From Dryas octopetala (lineage: Eukaryota; Streptophyta; Magnoliopsida; Rosales; Rosaceae): DNA of 64,000 bases. The stretch is taken from the NCBI GenBank assembly GCA_963921425.1, contig OY992840.1:436501-500500 (forward strand), given 5' to 3'. This document shows, in pieces, positions 22,461 through 48,887 of this stretch; positions within the stretch are counted from its first letter, which is position 1; each line of letters opens with the position of its first letter. A program made the position numbers and the translations under genes. Under the pieces are notes generated by a model. That model did not search any database. It was not told where the DNA came from and saw nothing but the letters and a program-made list of their open reading frames with translations.

Positions 22461-23960
22461 TCGAGAAAATAGAGGAATTGATGTAAACCCAGAAAAACAC
22501 AACCCACAACTCTTACCTAGTAGAGGCACAAACCACCAAATAGCCAGAAAAAAAAAAAAATCATGCAAAAGAAATCCAAACTCACAAAAAAGAATGCAAG
22601 ATTGCACAAAGGATTGCATTCACACACAACAAACACAGAGCACAAAAATACAAATAGACCAATATGAGAGAAGTAGATGAACGAAAATTTTGACTTATCT
22701 CGTGAAGAATAGGAGCAGGCCAACAGACAAATTTGCATCCCACGATCGCAAACAGAAATCAAGGGCGATAAGAAGGCCAGATCACGATGAAACAGTGAAT
22801 TCCTCATCTGGTATAGAGCCTGCGACAACGTCTATCAATCAATGATAAGAAAAGAAAAAAAGAAAAAAAATTCTATAAAATCTTGTGGCTGACCTTCGCT
22901 GCAAGTTCAATCGACGACATCTTGCGCATAGGTTCCTCAACAACCCCAACTCATGCGACAACTAGATGGAAAATCTGGTTACAAAACTCATATGAGTGTG
23001 TCTGAAATCCAAGAAACCAAATTTTTGATATGGTTAGAAAATGATCACCCAGTCCGAAATGGATGACTTCTGACAGCCAAAAAGGCAAATCAGGGTGAGT
23101 GACCAAAAAGGCCACACCCAACCCTACTAACTTGCGATGGCAAGCCATATAAAAACAAAAAAACAAAAAACCCCTGAGACAAAACCGAAAGAATGGAAGG
23201 AAACGTAAAAAAATAAAAAAGGCAGGGGTAAAAAGTGAGGGAGGGTGAAATGACCAAAACGGACCCAACTAACCCCACTAATTACAATGGCAAGCGACTA
23301 TGAAAAAAAGAGAGGGTCAAAACAGACTTTTCACTATACAGCTTAGTTATAGTAGCAGCCTTCAACGCATTTAGTTTATATACAATTTCTTGATTTGCCT
23401 AGATTCTTGCACTTCAATTTTGATTGATAATGAGCGGGACGAGGACCTACTCTGGGCTTGGATGTATGGGCCGAAGAACTCTGTATGCCTCCTTGGGCTG
23501 GAGGACGCTAGTGTGGCTTCTCTTCTCCATCTCAGTACATCCTTCAGGTTCAGCCCATATAATGTGGGCTGGTGTCATCCATAGATAAAATAGTTTATAA
23601 ATTATCTTGTAGTAGCAAACTACTAATAAACTTAGTGTAAATGATTCTAAATTAAAAAGTTGGTGTAAAAGATATTTTCAAGATTTTTTACCGATGTACT
23701 TGTTGTATTTTCATAGATGCATATTGATTTCGCAGATACATTGAAATTTTTGTGCAAATGCACTAATTTCACAAATACACTTATTGTATTTTTATATATG
23801 CACTAGGCCGGCCCTTTTTAGAATTTTGGCAAGCTCAACTTATTTGGCTAATTATCTTTAGTCGGACCCTAAAATAGTCCCATAGGATAAAACAGTAATT
23901 AACTTAATAGAAAGGATAGGAATGGAATGTGGTAAAAGTTTGATCTCCCAAAGTTAATCG
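22461..23960. other. unassigned region upstream of the ARID gene
   Basis: No gene could be supported. On the minus strand 22880-22931 reads MRKMSSIELAAK followed by a GT, which could be a first exon, but no downstream exon was found. A phrase with TGACCAAAA...CCAACCC...ACTAA...ATGGCAAGC is duplicated at 23098-23145 and 23250-23298. From about 23980 the sequence becomes richer in coding-like and CT-rich motifs, consistent with the ARID promoter and leader. Confidence 0.4.
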
Positions 23961-23989
23961 TCGAGGCGTTGAGTGGAGTCAAAGGCGGT

Positions 23990-24319
23990 TTCAACTTTGA
24001 AGTCGGAAAGGAGCAAAGAGCAGAGGGAACCTGCCTCCCTCGGCCGTGGCCTTTTCTGTTTTGTCTTATTCGCTCGTTAACCAGCTCTGCTCAGCTCTGC
24101 ATGCCATCAACGTTTGTTTCCATGTATTCCGGATAACAATTCACTTGTCTTTCTCTCTGCTCTTCCACTCTCCCATTACCTGCATTTCCAATTTCCAATT
24201 TCCAGACCCAAATCCCTAAACTAAGACGACGCCGTTCCTCTTGCACCCTTCCAGCTTCTCTCTCTACCTCTCTCATTCACTTCAGTCTCACCGGCAGGCC
24301 CAGCTTCACATTTTCTTGG
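23990..24319 (+). other. probable 5' untranslated exon of the ARID gene
   Basis: CT-rich leader-like DNA ends in TTTTCTTG|GTAATT, a good donor at 24319/24320. The acceptor TTTAG at 24601-24605 lies directly before the ATG at 24606, so the start codon is the first codon of exon 2. The 5' limit is not determined. Confidence 0.45.
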
Positions 24320-24605
24320 TAATTACTTGCCTTTTATTTTTCTATTACTCTGTTTGGTTCCCTGGATAATCAGAGAAAACCAAACGGAACTTACATTTTG
24401 CGGTTTTCTTCATTTTTTCTTCCAAAAAAATAAAATTGGGAATGCTATACTTTTATATTAGTCCCACTTTTGCTGGGACCAGGCCGATAGCGTTTGGATT
24501 TTCAGAACCATTTCTCATGAAGAGGGAAAACTAAAAGTGCGTTTCTTTGTTTAATTTTTGTTTAATTCATGTGTTTATTTTGTTAAATAATTGAGTTTCA
24601 TTTAG

Positions 24606-39263
<14,658 letters not shown>

Positions 39264-39924
39264 ACATTCCTCCTTTCATGGGTCAATTGGTTAATTTTGA
39301 GGGTAGAATTACAATTTTTCTTTTTTAGGATAGATTTAGGATGTCAAGGATAATGTATAATCAGTTAAGGTACCAATTTCAATGCAAGCTATGGCTATTT
39401 AATTCAAACTAGTGTCTTCTCTAATTATATTTAATGCACTCCTGAACGTGCATGTATGTCGCATATTTTCTCGGATTTGAATACCTACTAATATTTGTGG
39501 TATGTTGCATATATATCTCGCAAAGAGAGTCCCCTTCCAAGCATCAGTTCCTATTCAAGGCTACAACCTCCATAACAATTCTAACCCTATAACTATAACA
39601 TATTCTACATGCTAAGGTATTGCAACTCTTGCTAATTAACATTCTTTGCCAAAAAAAAAAAACATTCTTTATGCTGCCCAAAAGTTAGTATTAACTTGAT
39701 TGTCAGAGTTTCTGAAAGGATCTGCGGGTCTGACCCCTACTTCAATTAGTATTGTTTTTTTTTTTATTTTTATTTTTTTGGGGAGAAAGAGGGAAGGAGA
39801 GATGGGCAGAGAGAAAGAGGAGGGGATGGGGTTGGGTTTCCGGGAGAGAGAAAGAGGAGGGGATGGGGGTTTTAGTGGGGAGAGGGGAGATCGAGTAAGG
39901 TGGCGGGGAGGTCGCCGGTCTTGA

Positions 39925-39980
<56 letters not shown>

Positions 39981-40482
39981 GCGGGCCAGGGTGGCCGTCA
40001 GTCTTGACGGGGAGAGAGAGGGAAGGCGAGATGGGCAAAGAGAGGGATGGGGGTTTTGGATAATTTTGTTTTGAGTGTTTTTTGTCATTTCACAAATTAA
40101 GTTTTTGGGGTGTAAATAGAAAAAATATATATATGTGCAAATAACAATACTCTTAATATTAAACTAAGTTCTAAGTTCAATTCCCTTAATATATTTTTTT
40201 TAAAAAGGTTGTTTGTGGGGACACCATAATCCATAATCGTATCTTGGCCGTGATAATTGACCCCCCACAAATGTCTTGTATTCAATTTGGATTGTAGTTA
40301 CTACTTAGTCACCAATAAGGTTGTCAATTAGGCAAGTTGACTCGGACTAGAGGTCTAATTGACCTTACCAAGGTTTTAGCATGAGCTCATTTCTGAATTA
40401 AAATAGGATCGAGTTCAAACCAATCCAAGTTGGATAAAACCTAAATGCTTTGAATAAGTTTTGAATAATATGTATCATTCTC
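39264..40482. other. ARID 3' flank and GA-rich low-complexity block
   Basis: 3' untranslated sequence of the ARID gene presumably occupies the first few hundred bases. 39770-40050 is purine-rich, with a (GA)n run at 39929-39970 followed by a G run. Frames across it are Ser/Leu or Arg/Glu repeats produced by the microsatellite. Confidence 0.5.
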
Positions 40483-40485
40483 TTA

Positions 40486-41393
40486 TGGTGTGTTTGGATG
40501 GAGAAAAAAAACTTGGAATTTAAACAAAACTCAGCATTTAAGAAATTATATGCTCTAATTTCCTTGTTTGAGTTCATAAATATAGAATTTTGTAATTCTA
40601 TGTGGAAAAAAACTTGGGTGTCATTTTCAAAATTCCAATTTTTATATAAAAAAAAAAAAAAAAAAGTCGTGTCCACCAATCACCTTGCCAATTAATTACA
40701 ATACCACCACCACTACCACCATGATGCCGCTACCACCACCACCACCGTCACCATCACTGCCACCGCCACTGCCACCGCCACCATCACCACCATAACCACC
40801 GACACCACCTCCACCTCCACCTCCACCTCCACCGCCACCACCACCGTCGCCACCACCACCTCTGCCACCACTACGACCGCCATTGTCGCCACCACCACCA
40901 TTGACACTGTCACCACCACTACCACCGCCCGCTGCCACCACCACCTCTGCCGCCACCACCACAGCCGCCACTACTGCCACCATTGTCGCTGCCACTGTCA
41001 CCACCACTGACACCGCCACCACCACCACCACCACCACCACCACCGACACTAACACCGCCGCCGCCTCCATCACCAGTGACATCACCACCACTGCCAATGT
41101 CACCGTTGCCACCACCTCCAATACCCCAATTTTTGCCACCACCATTTCTCCCACTGCCCGTGGGCCATCACCCCTACTACCATCGTCAACTCACCACAAA
41201 CATCATTTTTATTGTTGCCACCATCACCATCAGTCTTTTATAAAACTACTATAAATTTCGTATTTAAATTCTATTATGATTACATTTATCCAAACAAGAG
41301 AATTTAGAAATCCTAGAATTTTAAATCACGTCATTTTTAATTCAGTCTTTATGAATTATTTAGTAGTCTAAATTATTTCATCCAAACGCACTA
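40486..41393. mobile_element. PIF/Harbinger-like TIR element with a CCA/CCG-repeat core
   Basis: Ends TGGTGTGTTTGGATG (left) and TAGTGCGTTTGGATG (right, reversed). Flanked by TTA at 40483-40485 and 41394-41396, the 3-bp duplication used by PIF/Harbinger elements. Arms include matching AATT-rich segments. The core 40698-41120 is an imperfect CCA/CCG/CCT trinucleotide repeat. No transposase. Confidence 0.6.
40698..41120. repeat. CCA/CCG-type trinucleotide repeat
   Basis: About 420 bp of interrupted CCACCACCG-like repeats, giving long but meaningless Pro/Thr or Val/Gly frames on both strands. Confidence 0.9.
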
Positions 41394-41592
41394 TTAAGGA
41401 GGGAATATATATATATATATATAGTAGTGCTCTAAAGCTAACTGGTTAACAAGTTAATACGAAACTAATCATGCTTTTAGGCTTACCATATAACTAATCT
41501 CATAATATCACTACAACAAAAAACCCTTTCCATGACGTTTGAAAAACGTCATGGAAAGGTTTTCATGGCGTTTTTCAGGCGCCACAAACGAA

Positions 41593-42470
41593 GTCCTAGA
41601 TACCGTTGTCATGGAAAGGGTGGCCCTACTACGGCACCCAGAAAACGCCATCTTAAATTGTTTTCATGACGTTGAAAAATTGTCATCCTTCCGCACTTTT
41701 TATGACATTTGATTCGTGTCATGTAAAGTCTTTCCATGGCATTAATGAATTGTCATTGAAAATGGTTAACTTTAGATGACTTTCAATAAATGTCATCTAA
41801 AGAGTTTACATGGCATGGCTTAAACGCCCTTGAAAGGGTACAATTATATGGTGTTTGATCAGAGTCATGAAAAACCTTTCCATGGCGTTATCCAAATGTC
41901 ATTTAAAATGGCTAACTTTAGATGACTTTCAGTAGCCGTCATCTAATTGTGTTTGCATGGCAGGATTCAAATCCTATTGAAAGGGTTGGGCCTACTACGA
42001 CACCTGAAAAATGCCATGTTAAAGTGTTTCAACGTCCTAGATACCGTTGTCATGGAAAGGGTGGCCCTACTACGGCACCCAGAAAACGCCATCTTAAATT
42101 GTTTTCATGACGTTGAAAAATTGTCATCCTTCCGCACTTTTTATGACATTTGATTCGTGTCATGTAAAGTCTTTCCATGGCATTAATGAATTGTCATTGA
42201 AAATGGTTAACTTTAGATGACTTTCAATAAATGTCATCTAAAGAGTTTACATGGCATCGCTTAAACGCCCTTGAAAGGGTACAATTATATGGTGTTTGAT
42301 CAGAGTCATGAAAAACCTTTCCATGGCGTTATCCAAATGTCATTTAAAATGGCTAACTTTAGATGACTTTCAGTAGCCGTCATCTAATTGTGTTTGCATG
42401 GCAGGATTCAAACCCTATTGAAAGGGTTGGGCCTACTACGACACCTGAAAAATGCCATGTTAAAGTGTTT
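41593..42470. repeat. 441-bp tandem duplication in the CACTA subterminal region
   Basis: The block beginning GTCCTAGATACCGTTGTCAT at 41593 recurs at 42034 with only a few differences (for example CATGGCTTA versus CATCGCTTA). It includes several CATGACGTT-type motifs. Confidence 0.88.
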
Positions 42471-42639
42471 CAATGACGTGTTTTAAACGTCATGAAAAAC
42501 CTTTCTCCATTGTTTACATTGCCATTGAAAAAGTTTAACATTAGATGACCTAGATCATTTATGTATGGCATGTTTGAAATGCCATTGCTTTTGATGACTT
42601 TACAGGGATGCCATGGAATATTGGGTGTATTTGAAAAAA

Positions 42640-43617
42640 ACAATGATAATACTAATCAATTTTGATCAAATGCATGTATTATGGCAATCTAAAGCTAAAC
42701 CAATAAGAATGACAGCACCAAATTAGAATTCACATTAAAGTCAACCAAATTATTCAAGGTTTTCCACCATTACAACAAAAGGATAATTATGTAGTAATGA
42801 AATCCTAATACACATAATGAAATGTTGTTTAATAATATAGACATTGTTTCTAGCTAGTACATACACCACTAGAAACTTAAAATACTATCCCAAAAAGCAC
42901 ATGTATATAACCTCCAAAGCCAACCTATTAGTGGTAATTTGAGTGAGGATGATTCTGTCCAAAAAGCAGCACTACTTGTGAAGGCCATTCCTAATTCCAC
43001 TCGATCTTTGCTCCTTGATCTGCAGTGACAATGATAATAAGTGTGAGCAGATAGGCTTTTGGATGAAAAAAATCATGCACATCAAGTCATTGGCCATATC
43101 TATGTATGTATGTATGTATGAAGAGCTAAATCCCCAGTTAATATAAACTCATCAAACTCAAGGCAAAGCTTTAATTAATCAAAGCTAGCAAATACAAGGA
43201 TGTTGCAGACAGAAATGTTGAGGTTGGAGTCTGCCAACAAAACAGATAAATTTGGGACTTCCTAGGCCTAGAGTCCATTCTCAATTCTCAACTAACCACT
43301 AAAGATAAGCACTTTGAGATGAGGCAACGCACAACTAAATTCTCAACTCTCAGAACATAAATATTTGGGACTTGTATTGGTCAAATAATAAAACTTGTAT
43401 TGGTCAGAAATTAATACTCTTTCAATCCTTAATTCATTAGAAAACAGACACACCAAAAAAAGCCATAAGAACAAAAAAATTTACCATTCATTGCTAGATT
43501 TGCAATTGCACATTAGGGGGAGAGCATGTATTACTACTTGCTGATGCAGCTGGCATTAAAAAAATATTGATACTACTTAATGCTTTATACTGATACAGTG
43601 ATACTAAGTAGTTCTTT
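42640..43617. other. internal CACTA-element DNA, unassigned
   Basis: AT-rich with no readable gene fragment; a TATG(TATG)n run lies at 43103-43118. Confidence 0.4.
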
Positions 43618-43626
43618 ATTCAGATA

Positions 43627-44716
43627 GGCTTAATTATTGATTTACCACCCCTCATTCCCACTTTACCACCTGAAAGTTTTTTTGTCCCAGATTACTACCT
43701 GTAACTTACATCCGTGTCCCATTTTACCTTGTTCCATCAATAATTCCGTTAATGCTGACGTGGCGCACTGGATGTGCGCCACGTGTCACATCTTTTTTTG
43801 TATTTTTTGATTTTTCTATTTTTATAAACTTTGAAAATTAATTAAAAATAGCTCCGAACTTAGAAAAATACACGGAAAATTCCTACTGACTTGTCTTGAC
43901 TAGTACTAATTTACTATGGGGTCAAAATGCCAATTTTCCCTCTAAAAATTTCCAAAAAATTTGGAAAGTCCAAATTTATTTCTAGAAAATTAAAATACTC
44001 TAGACTCTTTGGAAATTCATAGAATAATCTCCCGAACTCCAAAAAATATGAGGTCTGCACCGTTAGTCTTCTAAAAACTAACAATACCTTTCTCGTGAAC
44101 ACTTGCTACCCAAAAGACCTCTCGGTCTTAGAGAAAAATAAAATTCCCTATAAAATAAATTCTAGAAAAATTCTAGAATTTCTGTAAAGTCTCGAAATAA
44201 TTCTCTAAAACAGGCTTTTGGTAATTTTTCAAAATATTTTTGAGAATTTGTCCAAGGGTTTACGAAAATTCTAGAATTTTTTCTAGAATTTATTTAATAG
44301 AGGAAAATTTATTTTAATTTTTTTAGAAATGAATTTGGACTTTCTAATTTTTTTGGAAATTTTTAGAGGGCAAATTGGTAATTTAACCTTATAGTAAATT
44401 AGTGCTAGTCAAGACGAGTCCGTAGGAATTTTTCGTGTATTTTTCTGAGTTCAGAGCTATTTTTAATTAATTTTCAAATTATAAAAATAAAAAAATAAAA
44501 ATAAATGCGAAAAAAAAAAGATGTGACACGTGGCGCACATCTAGCGCGCCACGTCAGCATTAACGGCCAGATCGTCAGCATTAACAGAATTGTTGACGGA
44601 ACAAGGTAAAATGGGACACGGATGTAAGTTACAGGTGGTAATCTGGGACAAAAAAACTTTCAGGTGGTAAAGTGGGAATGAGTTACAGTTTTGGGTGGTA
44701 AATCGATAATTAAGCC
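43627..44716. mobile_element. palindromic MULE, copy A (1090 bp)
   Basis: Ends GGCTTAATTATTGATTTACC and (reversed right end) GGCTTAATTATCGATTTACC, with arms of roughly 380-400 bp that are inverted copies of each other. Perfect 9-bp duplications ATTCAGATA at 43618-43626 and 44717-44725. Both arms carry TTAATGCTGACGTGGCG and GTGCGCCACGTGTCACATC. A short minus frame (43914-44102) is just fold-back sequence. Confidence 0.92.
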
Positions 44717-44725
44717 ATTCAGATA

Positions 44726-45757
44726 TAGAGTTAGAGCTTTATTCAACATGGCACAATAGCAAGAATTTTAAATACAGAAAGTGAGCTTTGTTCAACATAG
44801 CACAACATCGTAACCCAATCAGACATATTTATAAGTCACATGTTAGACAATAATCATTGAGTCCAAATATCACCATTTTGGTCGCTAGCTTGCCATACTT
44901 GTCTTTCAATAAGGATTACTTAATACCTGCGCTAGTTGGACTATGAAATATAATATACATTTTTAACTTTCATATAGCCAGCATTCCAACTCAATTCTAA
45001 ACCTTTGTTCCAAGCAATTGATATTGTCTACACAAGTCCTCTTCTTCCAAAATAATTGAGATTCTCAATGTGGATTACTCTTGGCCACTAGCCAAAACCC
45101 CAGTAGCATCTTCAACAATCATTATATTTATAGAAAAATAATTGGAAAACAACAAAAAACACTTGTCATTAATTACACAATTTATCTTCTTTTTTTTTTT
45201 CCCAATAACTAGGATGGATCCTTTGGTAACGAGTATAATATTTTACAAATCAAATGCTCTCCTACTCAATATTATAATTACATATATGGGACATCTGCAC
45301 TTTTGCAATTATTCCCCAGTCTCCCCATATGAAGTATTATTTTTAGGAAAACAAAAACAAAAAAACGAGAAGGAAGATGAGGCATTGTGCCACAGGTAAA
45401 TATCCTATGGGATTTGCCAAGATTAAACAAATAATTATAACATGAAGATGGGACAATGATTTGAGAACTTCAGAATAAGCATGTGATACAACAGTATATT
45501 GTAAGGAAAATGAACAAGGTAATGAATTACAATCACATTCAGCAGCAAGATTGGCTATACATCAAAAACCGCATGGTTTTTAAGCCATCCTTTGTAGTTA
45601 AGAATTCTAATTTTATTCATATAAAAATTACAATTCCTACTGCAGAAAAATAAGCAATGAAAGTGAGAACAACTAAAAACAAAAACAGAAAAAGAATGAG
45701 GATATAATTGGAACACGATTCCCAACAATATACTTATGAATTCTACATCCAGCGTAC
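44726..45757. other. internal CACTA-element DNA between MULE A and the kinesin exon
   Basis: No supported gene. It may contain kinesin-gene intron sequence carried with the exon at 45758-45889, but I could not identify another exon. Confidence 0.35.
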
Positions 45758-45889
45758 CTCATCAGCTTCAAAACTTAGTTGCAATAACTGGCTGTGTAGT
45801 GTTGCTATGTCTCCTTCAAGTTTCTCTTTCTGATGTGCCTCATCTTCCAGCATCTTGCGAAGCTTTAAGATCTCATAATTTCCAGCTGC
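45758..45889 (-). pseudogene. captured exon of a kinesin-like (KIN-U/armadillo type) gene
   Basis: One open exon of 44 codons with a good acceptor (CTAG before 45889) and donor (GTACGC after 45758). It reads EILKLRKMLEDEAHQKEKLE and then SQLLQLSFEADE. The coiled-coil style matches the stalk of plant ungrouped kinesins (KIN-UA/UB/UC); that name is from memory of the family. No motor or armadillo exon is nearby, so it is an isolated fragment. Confidence 0.6.
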
Positions 45890-46501
45890 CTAGCATATCA
45901 AAAGCATTGATCTATGTAACACCAACAAGATGTCAATTCATTAAATGAGATAAGAACTATTAATTAATTGAAAAACAAATATATATATTGATTAATGGTG
46001 AGTGGTGATAAACATTGTTTTGGATGCCAACCTTAACAAAAAGTAAGAATTATTGCCATAACAAACACCTCTTTCAGAGTCTAAATACATAGTCGAGTAA
46101 TACAATATTAACAAACTACGACAGTCTTACAAGTATTAGGCAAATGAAATCTTTCACAAAATAAGTAACATTTCAAGCTTAAATTTGCCTCAGTCTCATG
46201 CAGCCACAAGAATAATGAAAACACCACCCTTCAAATTTTATGAACAATGGGAGAAAAACCCAATGAAGAATAGAAATTTCAGCTGTCCCACACACAAAGA
46301 CAAGAAAAAGAGGGAAAGAAATTAAACAAAAGTTTAAGCAAATCAAGTCAAAAGTATCTAGAAGGTAGGAAAAGAGATGGTTCGAATAAACTTGCATTAC
46401 CAACACTGGTACCTTTATATCTATGTAAGTTGACACCAAACACATACAGAGACACACTTGGAAGACCCGTTAATAGTAACAAGGGAAGAGAAGGCATGTA
46501 C

Positions 46502-48035
46502 CTAGCTGCTAGTCCAACACATACAGTGGAGACATCAGGTGGAATATGCCTTATAGTGTCAAAGATAGCCATACCTAAGCAGATAAAAAATAAGTCAGTC
46601 AAGTAATCAGCAACATGCCTTATGAAAAAAAATGGTAAAAATAGCAAGACAGTTTCCTAGGATCGATTATACCAGCAGTAACAGATCCTTCTAGTAAATT
46701 TACATATATGACATTATCTTGTTAAGAAATCAGAAAACACACAAACTAATCAATTAATTGCACAATTGTCTTTACCTTACCAAAAGCATTGCAAGATGCA
46801 TGCATAAGAGAGAGAGCAACAGACAGACAAACAGACAGAGACTGGAAACCAGAAACAAGAATAAAATAGTATAAAAATAACACCCAACAGGCCTTCTTAG
46901 GATCAACAGCATCAAGGTAAAGAAGTTGAGCAACAATTATATTTGTCATGTCATCATCAAGAGCTCCCCCACAACGTATTATGCTCTGAGAGTCAAAATA
47001 ACAACAAAACCATGAGTTAAAAGATAGTAACTAGAAGTGCAGAACTCACCTAAGCTACCACCTTACATGATGGAAAAGTTGACTAATAACACTTTGAAAG
47101 CGTTCTTGCACCATTGGGGTGGCCCCTGTCCCTGTGCATATGCAGGAAAGTATGGTGGAGATGGAAATTGCAAATCATCCCTAAAACATCATATTCAAAA
47201 TGACATAATTAAAATAAATTAACTTGAATTTATCCAAGATAAAACTAATCATGCAGGCATGAATCAAATCCAAACCCACATTATGGACCAAATTCTGGAC
47301 GAGAACTCCTATCTGGTGCCCAAAATTCACTAGAGTAGACAGCTTTCACTGGAGAACTCGAGAGGTTTTTGCCATTCCCAGCTAACTTTTTCAATTTCCT
47401 GCAAAACATAAAAAACTTAATGTTCTATCTGACACCAATAAAATGGAAAGAAAGCTATAAGTTTTCCTTTATCTTGTGGTAACCTTAGCTAAAAATTTCA
47501 TGATTACAGTAGAGATACAAAATGTACAGAATTGGGCAAATTTTTTAATCCCAGATGTTTGGAAACTCAAAGCATGACCTCTCAATTGAGCTTAAGCTGA
47601 AGAAGTTCCCCCAACTTTTAGATAAACATTACAACACTGAAGACCAAACATACAAATAGAACTCATAGTATCACTTTCATTATGCCCATCATTTTTGTCA
47701 GCAATTAATTGAAATTTTGAGTTTGCAGTTATTTTTTCGGATTATGAAGTATGAAATTTCTTATCTTGGCCAATCAAAACAGCTCTATTAATATTAGAAA
47801 TTTGAGATTCGCTAAATAATGAAGATAAAAAATTGAAAACTCAAAATTAGAAATGAATTCACATTCTCATAAACCAAGCATCAAAGTTAAAAAGAAAATA
47901 TGGAGATTGAGGTTGAGGTTGGTGAGAAAGTACCTGGAAGGAAAGCGTTGGAGACAAGAGCTAGGGTTGGGGGGTGAAGAGGAGGGAGTTGAATCTAAGA
48001 GACGAGGTCGAAGTGGAAACGCAGGTCTGAGCCAT
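46502..48035 (-). pseudogene. CLPP5: captured 5' part of CLPP5 (plastid Clp protease subunit)
   Basis: Six minus-strand exons with introns retained: 47934-48035 (MAQTCVSTSTSSLRF, transit-peptide start), about 47292-47398 (VKAVYSSEFWAPD), 47067-47180 (SPPYFPAYAQGQGPP), about 46893-46985 (IIRCGGALDDDMTNIIVAQL), about 46672-46725, and 46502-46574 (MAIFDTIRHIPPDVSTVCVG). Family knowledge: ClpP5 is a catalytic subunit of the chloroplast Clp protease. Breaks: a frameshift leading to a stop in exon 1, a lost base in exon 3, and the NSPGG substrate-binding motif changed to NLLEG in exon 5. The copy stops inside the split codon of the active-site serine (GLAA then AG at the donor). Later exons with His and Asp are absent. 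Retained introns mean DNA-level capture. Confidence 0.88.
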
Positions 48036-48887
48036 TGTTGTTTGGTTTACGTATTGAAATTAAAATCGTTGGCTCCTTATCTGAAAAATAAAGCTCACGG
48101 CGGCAATGTGCAGAGTGGAGTGTTGGAGCAAGCAACACCTTACTACCTTAAATTAATTTCCAGTCTAATATCTTCCAGTGCAAATCACATTTACTTTGCC
48201 CTCAATCCGGATTGGGCCATGCTGAAACTAAGGTAATCCAAATTTGGTTCAGTGTGTGGCTGAGTCTGAAGATAGGTGAGGCTCGTATTTCTACAAAAAT
48301 TTTCATTCCCACCTGTTGGAGAAAAATATTTTGGCTGAAATTTTTTTCAATTCACCAAATTTTTCCATGGCGTTGAAAGAGTGCCCTGAATTCAAGTATC
48401 CATGGCAGTGTTCCTTTTGCCATTAATTTTATGACATTTATGAGTGGTCATGGTTTAGTCAGAGTATCATGACATTGAAAAAACGCTATTCCATTTTTAA
48501 TTTTTGCTTAATTGTCATAATTAACAACTTATATATTGCATTCTATGACGTTTTAAAACAAAACACCATAATAATACATTTTCATGACATTAATTTTTAA
48601 AAAGCCATTAATTAAATGTCCTAAAAAGTTAATTTTGTTGTAATCTAAATTGTACATTTTTTAGGCCATACTTCAAAGATCATCATTGTAGAAAATCAAC
48701 TAAATCAGAAATCATTTAATTATCAAATTGTGATTAAATAAATAGACGACCATTGTTTTTTATAAAAGCCTATAAATAGTTATTATAATAATCAAATGGT
48801 TAAATCACTTTTGATTTTGCAGATTTTTTATTCCTAATATATTTATAAAGTATTCCTAATGCTATTTTTACATGGACCAAGTGGGGA

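Larger units (their letters stand above)
41509..48645. mobile_element. CACTA-type element carrying host gene fragments
   Basis: The left end reads CACTACAACAAAAAACCC, followed by dense CATGACGTT/AACGTCATG-type subterminal repeats (41530-42600). At the right, 48370-48640 has the same words (CCATGGCGTT, ATGACATT) and ends ...TTTTGTTGTAATC, a decayed inverted terminus. Between them lie a CLPP5 pseudogene, a kinesin-like exon, a nested MULE (43627-44716) and no transposase. Left flank TAT and right flank TAA do not form a perfect 3-bp duplication, so the right boundary is approximate. Confidence 0.6.

Noticed and set aside
22517-23268. possible minus-strand gene upstream of ARID (frames of about 100 codons and a short MSSIELAAK start)
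   Set aside because: No downstream exon, domain or codon pattern supports it; the frames are Phe/Leu/Ser-rich and T-rich.
39669-40088. 139-codon Ser/Pro/Leu-rich frame
   Set aside because: It runs through the (GA)n microsatellite; composition is explained by the repeat.
40883-41254. 123-codon Pro/Thr-rich frame, and 152-codon Val/Gly frame opposite
   Set aside because: Both are produced by the CCA/CCG trinucleotide repeat; no domain, no splice context.
43914-44102. 62-codon frame repeated at 51623-51811 on the other strand, considered as a conserved small gene
   Set aside because: Both lie at the same place in the two copies of the palindromic MULE; conservation is simply that of recent transposon copies.
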